A stretch of DNA of 64,000 nt from Kitasatospora sp. NBC_01287. Its GTDB lineage: Bacteria; Actinomycetota; Actinomycetes; Streptomycetales; Streptomycetaceae. Shown here piece by piece: positions 17,932-29,496 of the stretch. The stretch lies in NCBI RefSeq assembly GCF_026340565.1, contig NZ_JAPEPB010000001.1, positions 3,882,501-3,946,500 of the forward strand, given 5' to 3'. Each line of letters starts with the position of its first letter. Positions within the stretch are counted from its first letter, which is position 1. Made by a program: the position numbers and the translations under genes. The notes under the pieces are model-generated. The model was not told the DNA's origin, ran no database searches, and saw nothing but the letters and a program-made list of their open reading frames with translations.

Positions 17932-20490
17932 ATGTACCGCACCGCACTGCGCAACGTGCTGGCCCACAAGGGCCGACTGCTGATGACCATGCTGGCCGTG
18001 CTGCTCGGCACCGCCTTCGTGGCCGGCACCATGGTCTTCTCCGACACCTTCGGGTCGGCGCTGAAGAACAGCTACGCCAAGAACTACTCGGACGTCTCGG
18101 TGCTGGTCACCGACTCCGGCTCGCGGTCCACCGGTGCCGGCGCCGACCGGACCGGCTCCGAGGCGCCGAAGCTCACCGCCGACACCGTCCAGCGGCTCAC
18201 CGCGCTGCCCGGGGTGGCGGCCGCCCGCGGCACGGTCGCCAACTTCGCCGCCGTCGCGGACAAGCAGGGCAAGGCGATCAGCAAGGGCGCCGGCTCCTCC
18301 GGCGCCAACTACGTGCCGAACGGCGCCGGCCAGGACCCGCGCTACCCGATGGCCCAGGGCCACGGGCCGCGGCGGGCGGGCGAGGTGGCGCTCGACCAGC
18401 AGAGCGCGGACAAGGCGGGCTACCACGTCGGTGACACCGTCCGGGTGGCCACCGACGGGCCGGCCATGGACGCCACCCTCACCGGCATCTTCACCTCCGA
18501 CGACCCCCAGGTCGGCTCCGGCGACCCCCTGGTGCTCTTCGACACCGCCAGCGCCCAGCGCCTGCTGCTGGCGCCCGGTCAGTTCTCCGAGATCTCCCTC
18601 ACCGCCGCGCCCGGCACCAGCCAGGCCGCCCTGCTGAGCGAGGTCGACCAGGTCCTCCCGCACGCCGACGGCATCACCGCCAGGACCGCCGACCAGTTGG
18701 AGGCCGACCAGCGCACCCTGATCTCCGAGTCGATGTCCGGCATCCGCACCCTGCTGCTGGCCTTCGCCGGGATCTCACTCTTCGTCGGCGTCTTCATCAT
18801 CGCCAACACCTTCACCATGCTGGTGGCCCAGCGCACCAGGGAGTTGGCCCTGCTGCGGGCGATCGGGGCCAGTCGCAAGCAGGTCACCCGCTCGGTGCTG
18901 GTCGAGGCCGTGCTGATCGGCCTGCTCTCCGGGGCGGGCGGCCTGGTGGCCGGCATCGGGATCGGGGCCGGGCTGCAGGTGCTGATCGGTCGGCTGGGCA
19001 CCGGCCACACCCCCTCGGGCCCGCTGGTCGTGGCGCCCGCCACCGTGCTCACCGCGCTGCTGGTCGGCGTCCTGGTCACGGCGGCCTCGGCCCTGCTGCC
19101 GGCCCGCCGGGCGGCCCGGATCGCCCCGGTGGCCGCGATGAGCAGCGGCGAGACGCCGGCCGACCAGAAGAGCCTGCTGGTGCGCAACAGCGTCGGCGCG
19201 GTGATCACCGGTGCGGGTCTGGCGCTCATCCTCTGGGGCGCCAACGCCGGCAGTGACGGCAAGTGGATCGTGGCCGGCGGCGCGGGGGCCACGCTGATCG
19301 GGATCTTCATCCTGACCCCGCTGCTCACCCACCCGGTGATCGCCCTGATCGGCCCGGCGCTCGGCCGCCTGTTCGGGGTCTCCGGCAAGCTGGCCCGGCG
19401 CAACGCGGTGCGCAACCCGCGCCGCACCGCCGCCACCGCCTCCGCCCTCACCGTCGGCCTGACCCTGGTGAGCGCGCTCACCGTGCTGGGTGCCTCGTTG
19501 AACGGCTGGCTGAGCGACGCGGTGGACAACTCGCTGAAGGCCGACTACTCGGTGCAGATGTCCAACGGCCTGAACATCTCGCCGGCCATCGCCGACCAGG
19601 TGGCCAGGACGCCCGGCGTCGCGGCCTCCTCGCCGATCGACAGCGCCTACTTCTCGATCGGCGGCCGGCAGTCGCCGGTCACCGGGGTGGACCCGGCGCA
19701 GGTCGGGCAGTTGCTCACGCTGACCATGAACAGCGGCTCCGTCGCCGCACTGGCCCAGGGCCGGCTGCTGGTCGACGCGGACACCGCGAAGAGCGGGCAG
19801 CTGAGCGTGGGCAGCACCGTGCCGGCCGTCTTCCCGGACGGCAGCAGCGGCAGCCTGACGGTCGGCGGCGTCTACGCCAGGAACCCGCTGATCAGCGAGA
19901 TGGCCATGAGCAACGCGGCGTTGACGAGCCACGGCGCCACCCCGCAGTACAGCCAGGTGCTGGTCAAGGGCGCCGACGGGGCGAGCGCCGCGCTGGAGCG
20001 CTCACTGACCGCGGCCGGCGGCGACAATCCGCTGATCCAGGTCCAGAGCAAGGCCGACCTGCGCGAACAGCTCAGCTCGACCATCAGCTTCGCGCTGAAC
20101 ATGCTCTACGGCCTGCTGGCGATGTCGGTCCTGGTGGCCGTGCTCGGCGTGGTCAACACCATGGCGATGTCGGTCTTCGAGCGCAGGCGCGAGATCGGGA
20201 TGCTGCGGGCGATCGGCCTGGACCGCTCCCGGGTCAAGCGGATGGTCCGGTTGGAGTCGGTGGTGATCTCGCTCTTCGGCGCGGTGCTCGGCCTGGGCCT
20301 GGGCTGCTTCCTGGCCTGGGCGGTGAACAGCAGCCTGCGGCACTCGCTCACCGGCCTGAGCACCGTGCTGCCCTACGGCAAGCTGCTGACCTTCCTGGCG
20401 CTGGCCGGTTTGGTCGGCCTGGTGGCGGCCCTCTGGCCGTCGCGGCGGGCGGCCAGGATGGACATCCTGGAGAGCATCAAGGCCGCCTGA
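17932..20490 (+). CDS. ABC transporter permease, duplicated FtsX/MacB type
   Basis: 852 aa. An N-terminal transmembrane helix (LMTMLAVLLGTAFVAGTMVF) and a periplasmic MacB-like domain lead to three helices at about 270-400. A second set follows, with another soluble domain (about 520-720) and a C-terminal FtsX core (YGLLAMSVLVAVLGVVNTMA to the end). The repeated signature (RTRELALLRAIGASRKQV and RRREIGMLRAIGLDRSRV) marks the two FtsX halves. Works with the ATPase immediately upstream. Confidence 0.92.
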   Translation: MYRTALRNVLAHKGRLLMTMLAVLLGTAFVAGTMVFSDTFGSALKNSYAKNYSDVSVLVTDSGSRSTGAGADRTGSEAPKLTADTVQRLTALPGVAAARGTVANFAAVADKQGKAISKGAGSSGANYVPNGAGQDPRYPMAQGHGPRRAGEVALDQQSADKAGYHVGDTVRVATDGPAMDATLTGIFTSDDPQVGSGDPLVLFDTASAQRLLLAPGQFSEISLTAAPGTSQAALLSEVDQVLPHADGITARTADQLEADQRTLISESMSGIRTLLLAFAGISLFVGVFIIANTFTMLVAQRTRELALLRAIGASRKQVTRSVLVEAVLIGLLSGAGGLVAGIGIGAGLQVLIGRLGTGHTPSGPLVVAPATVLTALLVGVLVTAASALLPARRAARIAPVAAMSSGETPADQKSLLVRNSVGAVITGAGLALILWGANAGSDGKWIVAGGAGATLIGIFILTPLLTHPVIALIGPALGRLFGVSGKLARRNAVRNPRRTAATASALTVGLTLVSALTVLGASLNGWLSDAVDNSLKADYSVQMSNGLNISPAIADQVARTPGVAASSPIDSAYFSIGGRQSPVTGVDPAQVGQLLTLTMNSGSVAALAQGRLLVDADTAKSGQLSVGSTVPAVFPDGSSGSLTVGGVYARNPLISEMAMSNAALTSHGATPQYSQVLVKGADGASAALERSLTAAGGDNPLIQVQSKADLREQLSSTISFALNMLYGLLAMSVLVAVLGVVNTMAMSVFERRREIGMLRAIGLDRSRVKRMVRLESVVISLFGAVLGLGLGCFLAWAVNSSLRHSLTGLSTVLPYGKLLTFLALAGLVGLVAALWPSRRAARMDILESIKAA

Positions 20491-20526
20491 CGGCCCGCCG
20501 GCGGGCAAGCCGGGCGGCGAAACGCG

Positions 20527-20572
20527 AACGGGCCCCGGTCCGGTGGTCCTCTCCACCGGGCCGGGGCCCGTT
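20527..20572. terminator. Bidirectional hairpin terminator
   Basis: A 20-bp arm at 20527-20546 (AACGGGCCCCGGTCCGGTGG) pairs with 20553-20572 with one mismatch and a 6-nt loop. It sits between the convergent permease and ndh genes, as expected for a shared terminator. It lacks a U-run. Confidence 0.75.
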
Positions 20573-20725
20573 CAATGCCCTACTGGTACTGCGTTCGTAC
20601 TCCGCCCGGTCGCACGGCCGGCTGAGCACCACGGAGGTCGTGGTCCGGCGACGCTGCCGGGCGGAGGGCCTCCGACTCACACCCCGGCTCCCTACCGCCG
20701 GGGTCAGTCGCTTACTCGCGATGGA

Positions 20726-22099
20726 TCACTTGCTGGCGAGCGCCTTGTCACTCTGCTCGGCCTCGACCGGCTTCGCCGGGGCCGGAACGGCGACGGTGAC
20801 CTCCTGGAAGGCACCGAACGGCTTCTCCATCTCGGAGAGGCCCACCGTCTCGCGCTTGAAGAACATCGCGAGCGTCCAGTCCGTGAAGACCCGGACCTTG
20901 CGGTTCATGGTGGGGACCCGGCTGCCGTGGTACAGGCGGTGGAACCACCAGGCGGGGCGGCCCTTCAGCTTGTACTTGCCGAAGAGGATCGCGACACCCT
21001 TGTGCAGACCCAGACCGGCGACCGCGCCGAGGTTCTTGTGCTTGTACTGCTTCTGCGGGAAGCCGCGCATCCCGGAGATCACGTTGTCACCGAGCACCAC
21101 GGCCTGGCGCACCGCGTGCTGGGCGTTCGGCGGGCACCAGGCGCCCTCGCCGACGGCGAGGTCCGGCACCTGGGAGTTGTCGCCGGCCGACCAGACGTTG
21201 TCGAAGCCCTGGACCTGCAGCGTCGGCGCGGTGTCGACGTGGCCGCGCGGGCCCAGCGGCAGGCCGAAGTTGGCGACCACCGGGTTGGGCTTGACGCCCG
21301 CGGTCCACACGATGGTGGCCGCGTCGGCCTCCACGCCGTTCTTCAGCACCACGTGCTGGTCGAGGCAGGAGTCCATCGAGGTCTCGATGTAGATCTCGAT
21401 GGCGCGCTCTTCGAGCTTCGCCTTGGTCCACAGGCCGAGGTCCGGGCCCATCTCGGGCAGGATCCGGTTGGCCGCCTCGACCAGGATGAAGCGCATGTCG
21501 TCGCGGCTGACGGTCTTGTAGAGCTTGGCCGCGTCCCGCGCCATGTCCTCGACCTCGGCGATGGTCTCCACGCCGGCGAAGCCGCCGCCGATGACCACGA
21601 AGGTGAGGGCCTTGCGCCGGATCTCCGGGTCCGCGGTGGACTCGGCCTTGTCCAGCTGCGCCATGACGTGGTTGCGGAGGCTGATCGCCTCCTCCACCGT
21701 CTTCATGCCGATGCCGTGCTCGGCCAGGCCGGGGATCGGGAAGGTGCGGGAGACCGAGCCGGTGGCCACGACGAGGTAGTCGAAGGGCAGCTCGTAGGTG
21801 TCGCCGGCCAGCGGCGCGATGGTGGCGACCTTGCGGGCGTGGTCCACAGCGGTCACGTGACCGGTGAGCACCTCCGCCTTCTTCAGGGCGCTGCGCAGCG
21901 GCGCGACGAGGTTGCGAGGCGCGACGTTGCCGCCGGCCGCCTCGGGAAGGAAGGGCAGGTACGTCATGTACGACCGCGGGTCGACGACCGTGACGGTCGC
22001 CTCCCCGTAGCGCATCTTCTTGAGGATGCGCATCGCGGCATACAGGCCGACGTAACCACCGCCGACAATGAGGATGCGAGGACGCTCCGTGGTGCTCAT
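20726..22099 (-). CDS. ndh: NADH dehydrogenase, type II (NDH-2)
   Basis: Single-subunit, non-proton-pumping NADH:quinone oxidoreductase bound to the inner face of the membrane. 457 aa from ATG 22099. FAD-binding ILIVGGGYVGLYAA at the N-terminus, NADH-binding VVIGGGFAGVETIAE in the middle, and the second FAD motif VWSAGDNSQVP. The C-terminal region carries hydrophobic/aromatic stretches (RPAWWFHRLYHG, FTDWTLAMFF) that attach NDH-2 to the bilayer. A Rex-like operator lies 35 bp upstream, which would repress it when NADH is low. Confidence 0.93.
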   Translation of the reverse strand: MSTTERPRILIVGGGYVGLYAAMRILKKMRYGEATVTVVDPRSYMTYLPFLPEAAGGNVAPRNLVAPLRSALKKAEVLTGHVTAVDHARKVATIAPLAGDTYELPFDYLVVATGSVSRTFPIPGLAEHGIGMKTVEEAISLRNHVMAQLDKAESTADPEIRRKALTFVVIGGGFAGVETIAEVEDMARDAAKLYKTVSRDDMRFILVEAANRILPEMGPDLGLWTKAKLEERAIEIYIETSMDSCLDQHVVLKNGVEADAATIVWTAGVKPNPVVANFGLPLGPRGHVDTAPTLQVQGFDNVWSAGDNSQVPDLAVGEGAWCPPNAQHAVRQAVVLGDNVISGMRGFPQKQYKHKNLGAVAGLGLHKGVAILFGKYKLKGRPAWWFHRLYHGSRVPTMNRKVRVFTDWTLAMFFKRETVGLSEMEKPFGAFQEVTVAVPAPAKPVEAEQSDKALASK

Positions 22100-22133
22100 A
22101 TCCGAAAGTATCCACCCCCGGTCGGAGCACCCT

Positions 22134-22151
22134 TCGTGAGGCCCGTCACAA
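22134..22151. promoter_or_regulatory. Candidate Rex operator upstream of ndh
   Basis: TCGTGA-GGCCCG-TCACAA keeps the GTGA-N6-TCAC core of the Rex operator (TTGTGAANNNNTTCACAA), 35 bp before the ndh start. Rex control of ndh is known in streptomycetes; this site fits that by position and core bases, although the inner A and T are not conserved. Confidence 0.6.
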
Positions 22152-22426
22152 GGGTCTGGACACCACCTGCTACACTGCCCGGCCACACTTCGGCACTTGA
22201 GGGGCGGTCAAGCGGCCTCCGGTTCGAGGGCACCCGGGTTTGATCACCGGCGGCCTACGTGAGCAGCAACGATCCGACTGCCGAGCGGGTTCCCGAGGGC
22301 TGTTTCGATTCCACGAGCCGACCCGGAAGCCCACCTGGGATCCAGCGGGCCGCTCCGGTGGACAGCCTTCGCTCTCGCAATCCGGACGAACCACCCCCGG
22401 AAATGCGCCGAACGGCCGGATCGCCA

Positions 22427-22442
22427 TGTGAAGAAATTCACG
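22427..22442. promoter_or_regulatory. Second Rex-like site in the ndh upstream gap
   Basis: TGTGAAGAAATTCACG matches 15 of 16 positions of TGTGAANNNNTTCACA but lies 328 bp from ndh. The same bases could begin a 58-codon rightward reading frame (GTG 22428, VKKFTNFLATPRR), which lacks a good ribosome binding site. The rest of the 452-bp gap (22100-22551) holds no feature I can support. Confidence 0.4.
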
Positions 22443-22551
22443 AACTTTCTCGCGACACCCCGCCGAGCCGCCGCCACGGGCGGCCCGGCAGGTGTCCGCG
22501 AGGGGTTCCGGCAGGTGGCCGCCAGGCGTCCACGAGTCTGCCGACGGACCC

Positions 22552-23493
22552 TCAGAGCGCCGCGCTCCAGGCGATGCCGTCCAGGATGTCGTGCTCGCTG
22601 ACCACCAGCTCGGCGGCCCCGGTGCGCTCCATGATCGAGCGCAGCACCAGCGCACCGGCGGCGATCACGTCCACCCGGCCCGGGTGCATCACCGGGATCG
22701 CGGCCCGCTCCGCGTGGGTGGCGCCGAGCAGCCGCCCGGTCACCTCGCGGACCTGGGCCGGTGAGAGGCGCGCGTGGTGCACGGCGGTGGAGTCGTACTC
22801 CGGCAGGCCGAGCGCGATCGCGGCCACCGTGGTGACCGTCCCGGCCAGGCCCACCAGGGAGGCCGCCCCGGTCAGCGGGACCACCTCGGCGGCCAGGTCC
22901 AGGGCGGCCGCGATGTCCGCCTCGGCCGCCGCGATCGACGCGGCCGTCGGCACCTCGGCACCGGCGAAGTGCCGCTCGGTCAGGCGCACGCAGCCGATGT
23001 CCACCGAGCGGGCCGCGTCCACCCGCTCGCCGCCCAGCACGAACTCGGTGGACCCGCCGCCCAGGTCGAAGACCAGGTACGGGGACGGCACCGCGACGCC
23101 GCCCAACTCCTTGGTGGCCCCGGTGAAGGAGAGCTGGGCCTCCTCGTCACCGCTGACCACCTCGGGCTCCACGCCCAGGATCTCGCGCACGCCCGTGGTG
23201 AAGTCCGCGCTGTTCTCGGCGTCCCGGGAGGCGCTGGTGGCCACGAAGCGGGTCCGCTCCGGGCCCACCCCGTAGCCGGCGATGACCGCGGCGTACTCCC
23301 GGCAGGCCGCGAAGGTGCGCTCCAGCGCCTCGGGGGCCAGCCGGCCGGTGCGGTCCACGTCCTGGCCGAGCCGGACGATCAGCATCCGGCGGTCCAGGTC
23401 GGCGATCTGCCCGGTGGCCGGGTCGAGGTCGGCGATCAGCAGGCGGATCGAGTTGGTGCCGCAGTCGATCGCGGCGACCCGGGTGGTGGTCAC
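22552..23493 (-). CDS. Exopolyphosphatase / Ppx-GppA phosphatase
   Basis: 313-aa member of the ASKHA sugar-kinase/actin fold that cleaves polyphosphate or pppGpp. Phosphate-1 motif IDCGTNSIRLLIAD at the start, phosphate-2 VFDLGGGSTEFVLG in the middle, and SEHDILDGIAW near the end. It is the short form without the C-terminal HD domain, as in actinobacterial Ppx1/Ppx2. Start GTG 23493 overlaps the stop of the DUF501 gene by 4 bp, indicating translational coupling. Confidence 0.9.
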   Translation of the reverse strand: MTTTRVAAIDCGTNSIRLLIADLDPATGQIADLDRRMLIVRLGQDVDRTGRLAPEALERTFAACREYAAVIAGYGVGPERTRFVATSASRDAENSADFTTGVREILGVEPEVVSGDEEAQLSFTGATKELGGVAVPSPYLVFDLGGGSTEFVLGGERVDAARSVDIGCVRLTERHFAGAEVPTAASIAAAEADIAAALDLAAEVVPLTGAASLVGLAGTVTTVAAIALGLPEYDSTAVHHARLSPAQVREVTGRLLGATHAERAAIPVMHPGRVDVIAAGALVLRSIMERTGAAELVVSEHDILDGIAWSAAL

Positions 23494-24146
23494 TCGGACT
23501 CCTCGGCCTGCTCGGCCTGCTCTGCCTGCTCCGCCTGGCGCTTGGCCGCACGCTCGGCGGTCTTGCGCTCCTTCGCGGCGATCACCGCCGCGTGGTCCTC
23601 GGCCGCGGCACGCCCGGCCACCAGCGCCTCGACCCCGGCCTCGACCTGCTGCTCGCCGACGCAGGCGCCCTTGCGCCACCACTCGGGCAGCATCGCCAGC
23701 GCCTCGTCGCCCAGCGGGTTGACCCCGGGGCCGGCCGCCAGCGAGTGGCCGACCAGCACGTGCAGGCACTTCACCCGGTCCGGCATCCCGCCGGCCGACG
23801 GGAAGCCCTCCAGCACCTCGATCGCGTCGCGGCGGGCGATGTAGTCCTCGTGCGCCTTCTGGTAGGCGGCGGCGAGTTCCGGGTCCTCGGCGAGCCGGGC
23901 GGTCTGCTCCTTCATCACCCCGTCCGCCTCCAGGGTGCCGATCAGCGAGGCGGCCTTGGGGCAGGTCAAGTAGTACAGGGTCGGGAACGGGGTGCCGTCG
24001 GGCAGCCGCGGGGCGGTCTCCACCACGTCGGGGTTGCCGCACGGGCAGCGGTGCGCCACCGCCCGGGTGCCGCGCGGGACGCGGCCGAGCTGGGCCGCCA
24101 CGGCGGCCAGGTCGCGGTCGGCGACCGGCTGGTTCTCAAGTGTCAT
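23490..24146 (-). CDS. DUF501 family protein
   Basis: 218 aa from ATG 24146. Conserved DUF501 features: HRCPCGNPDVVETAPRLPDG with a CxC pair, FPTLYYLTCPKAASLIGTLE, and MPDRVKCLHVLVGHSLAAGPG followed by a conserved C-terminal cysteine (KGACVGEQQ). The Cys/His pattern suggests metal binding. Function unknown; in actinobacteria it lies between FtsB/DivIC and Ppx, as here. The last 60 residues are a charged Ala/Glu tail. Confidence 0.85.
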   Translation of the reverse strand: MTLENQPVADRDLAAVAAQLGRVPRGTRAVAHRCPCGNPDVVETAPRLPDGTPFPTLYYLTCPKAASLIGTLEADGVMKEQTARLAEDPELAAAYQKAHEDYIARRDAIEVLEGFPSAGGMPDRVKCLHVLVGHSLAAGPGVNPLGDEALAMLPEWWRKGACVGEQQVEAGVEALVAGRAAAEDHAAVIAAKERKTAERAAKRQAEQAEQAEQAEESE

Positions 24147-24176
24147 GTGGCTGTCTTCTTCACGGGGGCGGGCATC

Positions 24177-24617
24177 TCACGGAGCGGGGGCGGGGACGGG
24201 AGCGGGGGTCGCGGCCGCGTCCACCGAGTCCCAGACGGCGGCGTACCAGGGCTTGGCCGCCTGCGCGGCGGCCCGGGCGGAGCCGCGGCCCGAGGGCTGG
24301 GCGGCGGCCGACGGGGTGGGGTCGACCGAGACGAAGGGGGTCTCGCCGGGCATCGCGTAGTGCAGCCGCTCCCGGGCCTGCGCCTTGACGAACTCCGGGT
24401 CCTGCCAGCGGGCCAGCTCACCGGTCAGCTGCTCGACCTGCCGGCGGGCCTGCTCGGCCTTGACCCGCTGGGCGTTGATCTGGTCGCGCTGGTTGATGAA
24501 CTGCCTGGTCGGATAGGCGAGGATCGCCACCAGCGAGCAGAGCACCAGGATCAGCACGGTGGCCCGGCTGGTGAACCGCGGCCGGCCGCTCAGACCCGGG
24601 ATCTTCCAGCCTGCCAT
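24177..24617 (-). CDS. FtsB/DivIC-like septum formation initiator
   Basis: 146-aa bitopic division protein. Cytoplasmic basic N-terminus, one membrane helix (ATVLILVLCSLVAILAYP, about 19-36), then a periplasmic coiled coil (QINAQRVKAEQARRQVEQL) and the family motif EFVKAQARERLHYAMPGE. The last 50 residues are a Pro/Ala tail. It lies between eno and DUF501, the usual actinobacterial order. Probably partners FtsL and FtsQ at septa. Confidence 0.88.
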   Translation of the reverse strand: MAGWKIPGLSGRPRFTSRATVLILVLCSLVAILAYPTRQFINQRDQINAQRVKAEQARRQVEQLTGELARWQDPEFVKAQARERLHYAMPGETPFVSVDPTPSAAAQPSGRGSARAAAQAAKPWYAAVWDSVDAAATPAPVPAPAP

Positions 24618-24756
24618 CTTCTGGTCCCTCCCACTCGCGCCGGTGCCCCGCCGTCCACCCTACGGGGTCGACGGCGGGGCACCGGCGCAGCGGCTCGTTG
24701 TCAGGTGCGGGGAGTCGCCGACGGATCCGGCTCGGCCCGCGCACCCGGCTCTCGGC

Positions 24757-27155
<2,399 letters not shown>

Positions 27156-27180
27156 GAACTGTCCCTCTCCGCACGCCTGC

Positions 27181-27345
27181 GAGGTGAGCTGTCGGGTTCG
27201 GGCCCGTGAGGTTGGCCCGGCCGCGCGAGCGGCTTCACCCCTAGCCGTGGGAGACGGCAGAAATCCTGGGTCCCCCGCCCCTGCCCAAGGTGTAGGTCGG
27301 TGTCCCGGCCGCGCGGTGGGCAGGATTCGGCGTACCGCGCACGGG
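27181..27345 (-). promoter_or_regulatory. ydaO-type c-di-AMP riboswitch in the rpfA leader
   Basis: On the minus strand the 5' leader shows the conserved blocks of the ydaO class: CGCCGAATCCTG, then GGGGCGGGGGACCCAGG, then CTAGGGGTGAAGCC, spaced as in that class and ending about 25 bp before the start codon. c-di-AMP control of rpfA by this class is established in streptomycetes. I could not fold it, so the boundaries are approximate. Confidence 0.8.
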
Positions 27346-27368
27346 GTTCGCAGCTGCGAACTCCTGGG

Positions 27369-27398
27369 AGAGTAGGCAGATTGACCCACCAATCACAA
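27369..27398 (-). promoter_or_regulatory. Possible rpfA promoter
   Basis: On the minus strand TTGTGA (27393-27398) and TACTCT (27369-27374) are 18 bp apart. Transcription would start near 27362 and give a leader of about 205 nt, long enough for the riboswitch. Confidence 0.4.
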
Positions 27399-27552
27399 GC
27401 TCATATCGCGTACATCACACGAGAATTACGGACGGTCGCCGATCGTCCACCAACTGATGGCGTTTGGTCAGGTTGATGCCCATTCAGATCGCCTCTGTCG
27501 GAGTAGTGCCGACACGCCGTCAGGACTTGTCGGACCTTCATCAAACTCCGCG

Positions 27553-27938
27553 TCAGCGCTCGACGGCGACACCGGACGGCCCCTCAGGCGTGAAGGCGAC
27601 CGGCAGCGCGCGCAGTCCACGCATGATCAGGCCGCCGCGCCGGCGCAGCTCCTCGGGCGCGGCGGCGAGGTCGACATCGGGCGGCCTGGTCAGCAGGGTG
27701 GCCGGCGCCGCCCGCCCCTCCAACCCGGCCGGCGGGGCGCCGACGCAGTAGTGGATGCCGTGGCCGAAGCCGAGGTGCGGGCCGTCCGTGCGGGCCGGGT
27801 CCAGGGTGTCGGGCCCGCGGACCTGGTCGGGCCCGCGGGCCTGGTCGGGTCGAGACCGGCCGACGGCTCACACCGTGGCAGCAGGGGCGTCAGAGGTCGG
27901 ACGGTCGCCGAACACCAGCAGCGGGATACCGTCGAGGC
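27553..27938 (-). pseudogene. C-terminal fragment of a second cytochrome P450
   Basis: The minus strand encodes a decayed P450 tail ending at TGA 27553: heme loop FGHGIHYCVGAPPAGLEGR, then LRRRGGLIMRGLRALPVAF, closely matching the intact P450 next to it. Upstream of the heme loop (27811-27846) two copies of an 18-bp unit disturb the text, and the upstream part of the gene is missing. It faces the opposite way to the intact gene whose start codon adjoins it. The amino-terminal part of the same gene seems to lie at 29179-29348. Confidence 0.75.
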
Positions 27939-29177
27939 ATGTCTGATCGGCCCGAACTCTTCACCTGGGGGTTCGCCTCCAACCCCTACCCGGCGTACGC
28001 CTGGCTGCGTGAGCACGCGCCCGTGTACAAGGCCCAGCTGCCGAGCGGCGTCGAAGCCTGGCTCGTGACCCGCTATGCCGACGCCCGCCAGGCGCTCGCG
28101 GACAGCCGTCTCAGCAAGAACCCGGCCCACCACGACGAGTCGGCACACGCGAAGGGGAAGACCGGGATCCCGGGAGAGCGCAGCGCCAACCTGATGACGC
28201 ACCTGCTCAACATCGACCCGCCGGACCACACCCGCTTGCGCCGGCTGGTCTCCAAGGCGTTCACGCCGGGCCGAGTGGCGGAGTTCGAGCCCCAGGTGCA
28301 GGGCCTCGCGGATCGACTCCTCTCGGAATTCTCCGGCAGGGGCGAAGCGGACCTCATCCATGAGTTCGCCTTCCCGCTGCCGATCTACGCGATCTGCGAC
28401 CTCCTCGGTGTTCCCAAGGAGGATCAGGAGGACTTCCGCGACTGGGCGGGCATGATGATCCGCCACGGCGGCGGTCCACGTGGAGGGGTGGGCCGAGCCG
28501 TCAAGCGCATCCGCGCGTACCTGGCAGACCTGATTCACCGCAAGCGGGCGGACCTCGGGGACGACCTGATCTCCGGTCTGATCCGGGCCGGCGACCACGG
28601 CGAGCACCTCACCGAGAACGAGGCCGTCGCGATGTGCTTCGTGCTGTTGTTCGCGGGGTTCGAGACGACCATCAATCTGATCGGCAACGGCGCGCTGGCG
28701 CTGTTTCAGAATCCGCCCCAGCGAGCGCTCCTTCAGGCTGCCGTCGCGGACGGGGATTCCCGATTGCTCGACACGGGGATCGAGGAACTGCTGCGCTACG
28801 ACGGCCCGGTGGAGTTGGCCACCTGGCGCTACGCCACCCGACCACTCGAAATCGGCGGCCAGGCCGTGTCCACGGGTGACCCGGTCCTCGTCGTCCTCGC
28901 CGCCGCGGACCGTGATCCCGCCAGGTTCGGCCAACCGAACACCCTCGACCTGGCCCGCGCCGACAACCCGCACCTCGGTTTCGGCCACGGGATCCACTAC
29001 TGCATCGGCGCCCCGCTGGCCCGCCTGGAGGGTCGGGTGGCGCTCTCCAGCCTGCTGACCCGGCTGCCCGACCTGCGGCTCGCCGTGGACCCGGCAGAAC
29101 TGCGCTGGCGCGGCGGTCTGATCATGCGCGGGCTGCGGGAACTGCCGGTCGAATTCACTCCCGAATCGCCCCGCTGA
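27939..29177 (+). CDS. Cytochrome P450 monooxygenase
   Basis: Complete class I bacterial P450, 412 aa. I-helix LLFAGFETTINLI holds the oxygen-activating pair (usually AGxxT, here AGFET), K-helix ExxR in EELLRYDGPVE, and the heme cysteine in FGHGIHYCIGAPLARLEG. Needs a ferredoxin and reductase from elsewhere, since none is adjacent. Slightly lower G+C and the flanking P450 fragments mark this as an acquired or rearranged patch within conserved rpfA/mazG context. Substrate cannot be deduced. Confidence 0.93.
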   Translation: MSDRPELFTWGFASNPYPAYAWLREHAPVYKAQLPSGVEAWLVTRYADARQALADSRLSKNPAHHDESAHAKGKTGIPGERSANLMTHLLNIDPPDHTRLRRLVSKAFTPGRVAEFEPQVQGLADRLLSEFSGRGEADLIHEFAFPLPIYAICDLLGVPKEDQEDFRDWAGMMIRHGGGPRGGVGRAVKRIRAYLADLIHRKRADLGDDLISGLIRAGDHGEHLTENEAVAMCFVLLFAGFETTINLIGNGALALFQNPPQRALLQAAVADGDSRLLDTGIEELLRYDGPVELATWRYATRPLEIGGQAVSTGDPVLVVLAAADRDPARFGQPNTLDLARADNPHLGFGHGIHYCIGAPLARLEGRVALSSLLTRLPDLRLAVDPAELRWRGGLIMRGLRELPVEFTPESPR

Positions 29178-29178
29178 A

Positions 29179-29348
29179 CATCGACGGCGTCGGCGTAGCG
29201 GGTCACCAGCCAGGCGTCAACCCCGCTCGGCAGGGTGGTCCGGTGCACTGGGGCGTGCTCGCGCGGCCAGGCGTACGCCCGGGTGCGGATCGGCGGCGAA
29301 CTCCCAGGTGAACAGGGGCGGCGGCGGGAAATCCGGCTGATCCGGCAT
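29179..29348 (-). pseudogene. N-terminal fragment of the disrupted P450
   Basis: From ATG 29348 the minus strand reads PPPLFTWEFAADPHP, then a one-base insertion shifts the frame, and the next frame continues as REHAPVHRTTLPSGVDAWLV with RYADA to about 29190. The intact P450 shows the same text (LFTWGFASNPYPAYAWLREH). This is the 5' end of the gene whose 3' end is at 27553; the intact P450 lies between them in reverse. Confidence 0.75.
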
Positions 29349-29496
29349 GTCTTGACGTTATCCCGTCCCCAGGAGGAGTGAGCCTGGTCACCTGACGGGT
29401 AATCCCTGTTGCGGAGGGTCAGGAGAAGCCTACGATCCTCCGATACGTGGTTGGCGGGCGCTCCGGTGCGGCGGCGCCCCCAGGGAGGAGCAGGCC

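Noticed and set aside
22428..22604. Short rightward frame starting VKKFTNFL
   Set aside because: No ribosome binding site, overlaps the end of the Ppx gene, and turns Arg-rich. Kept only as an alternative reading of the Rex-like site.
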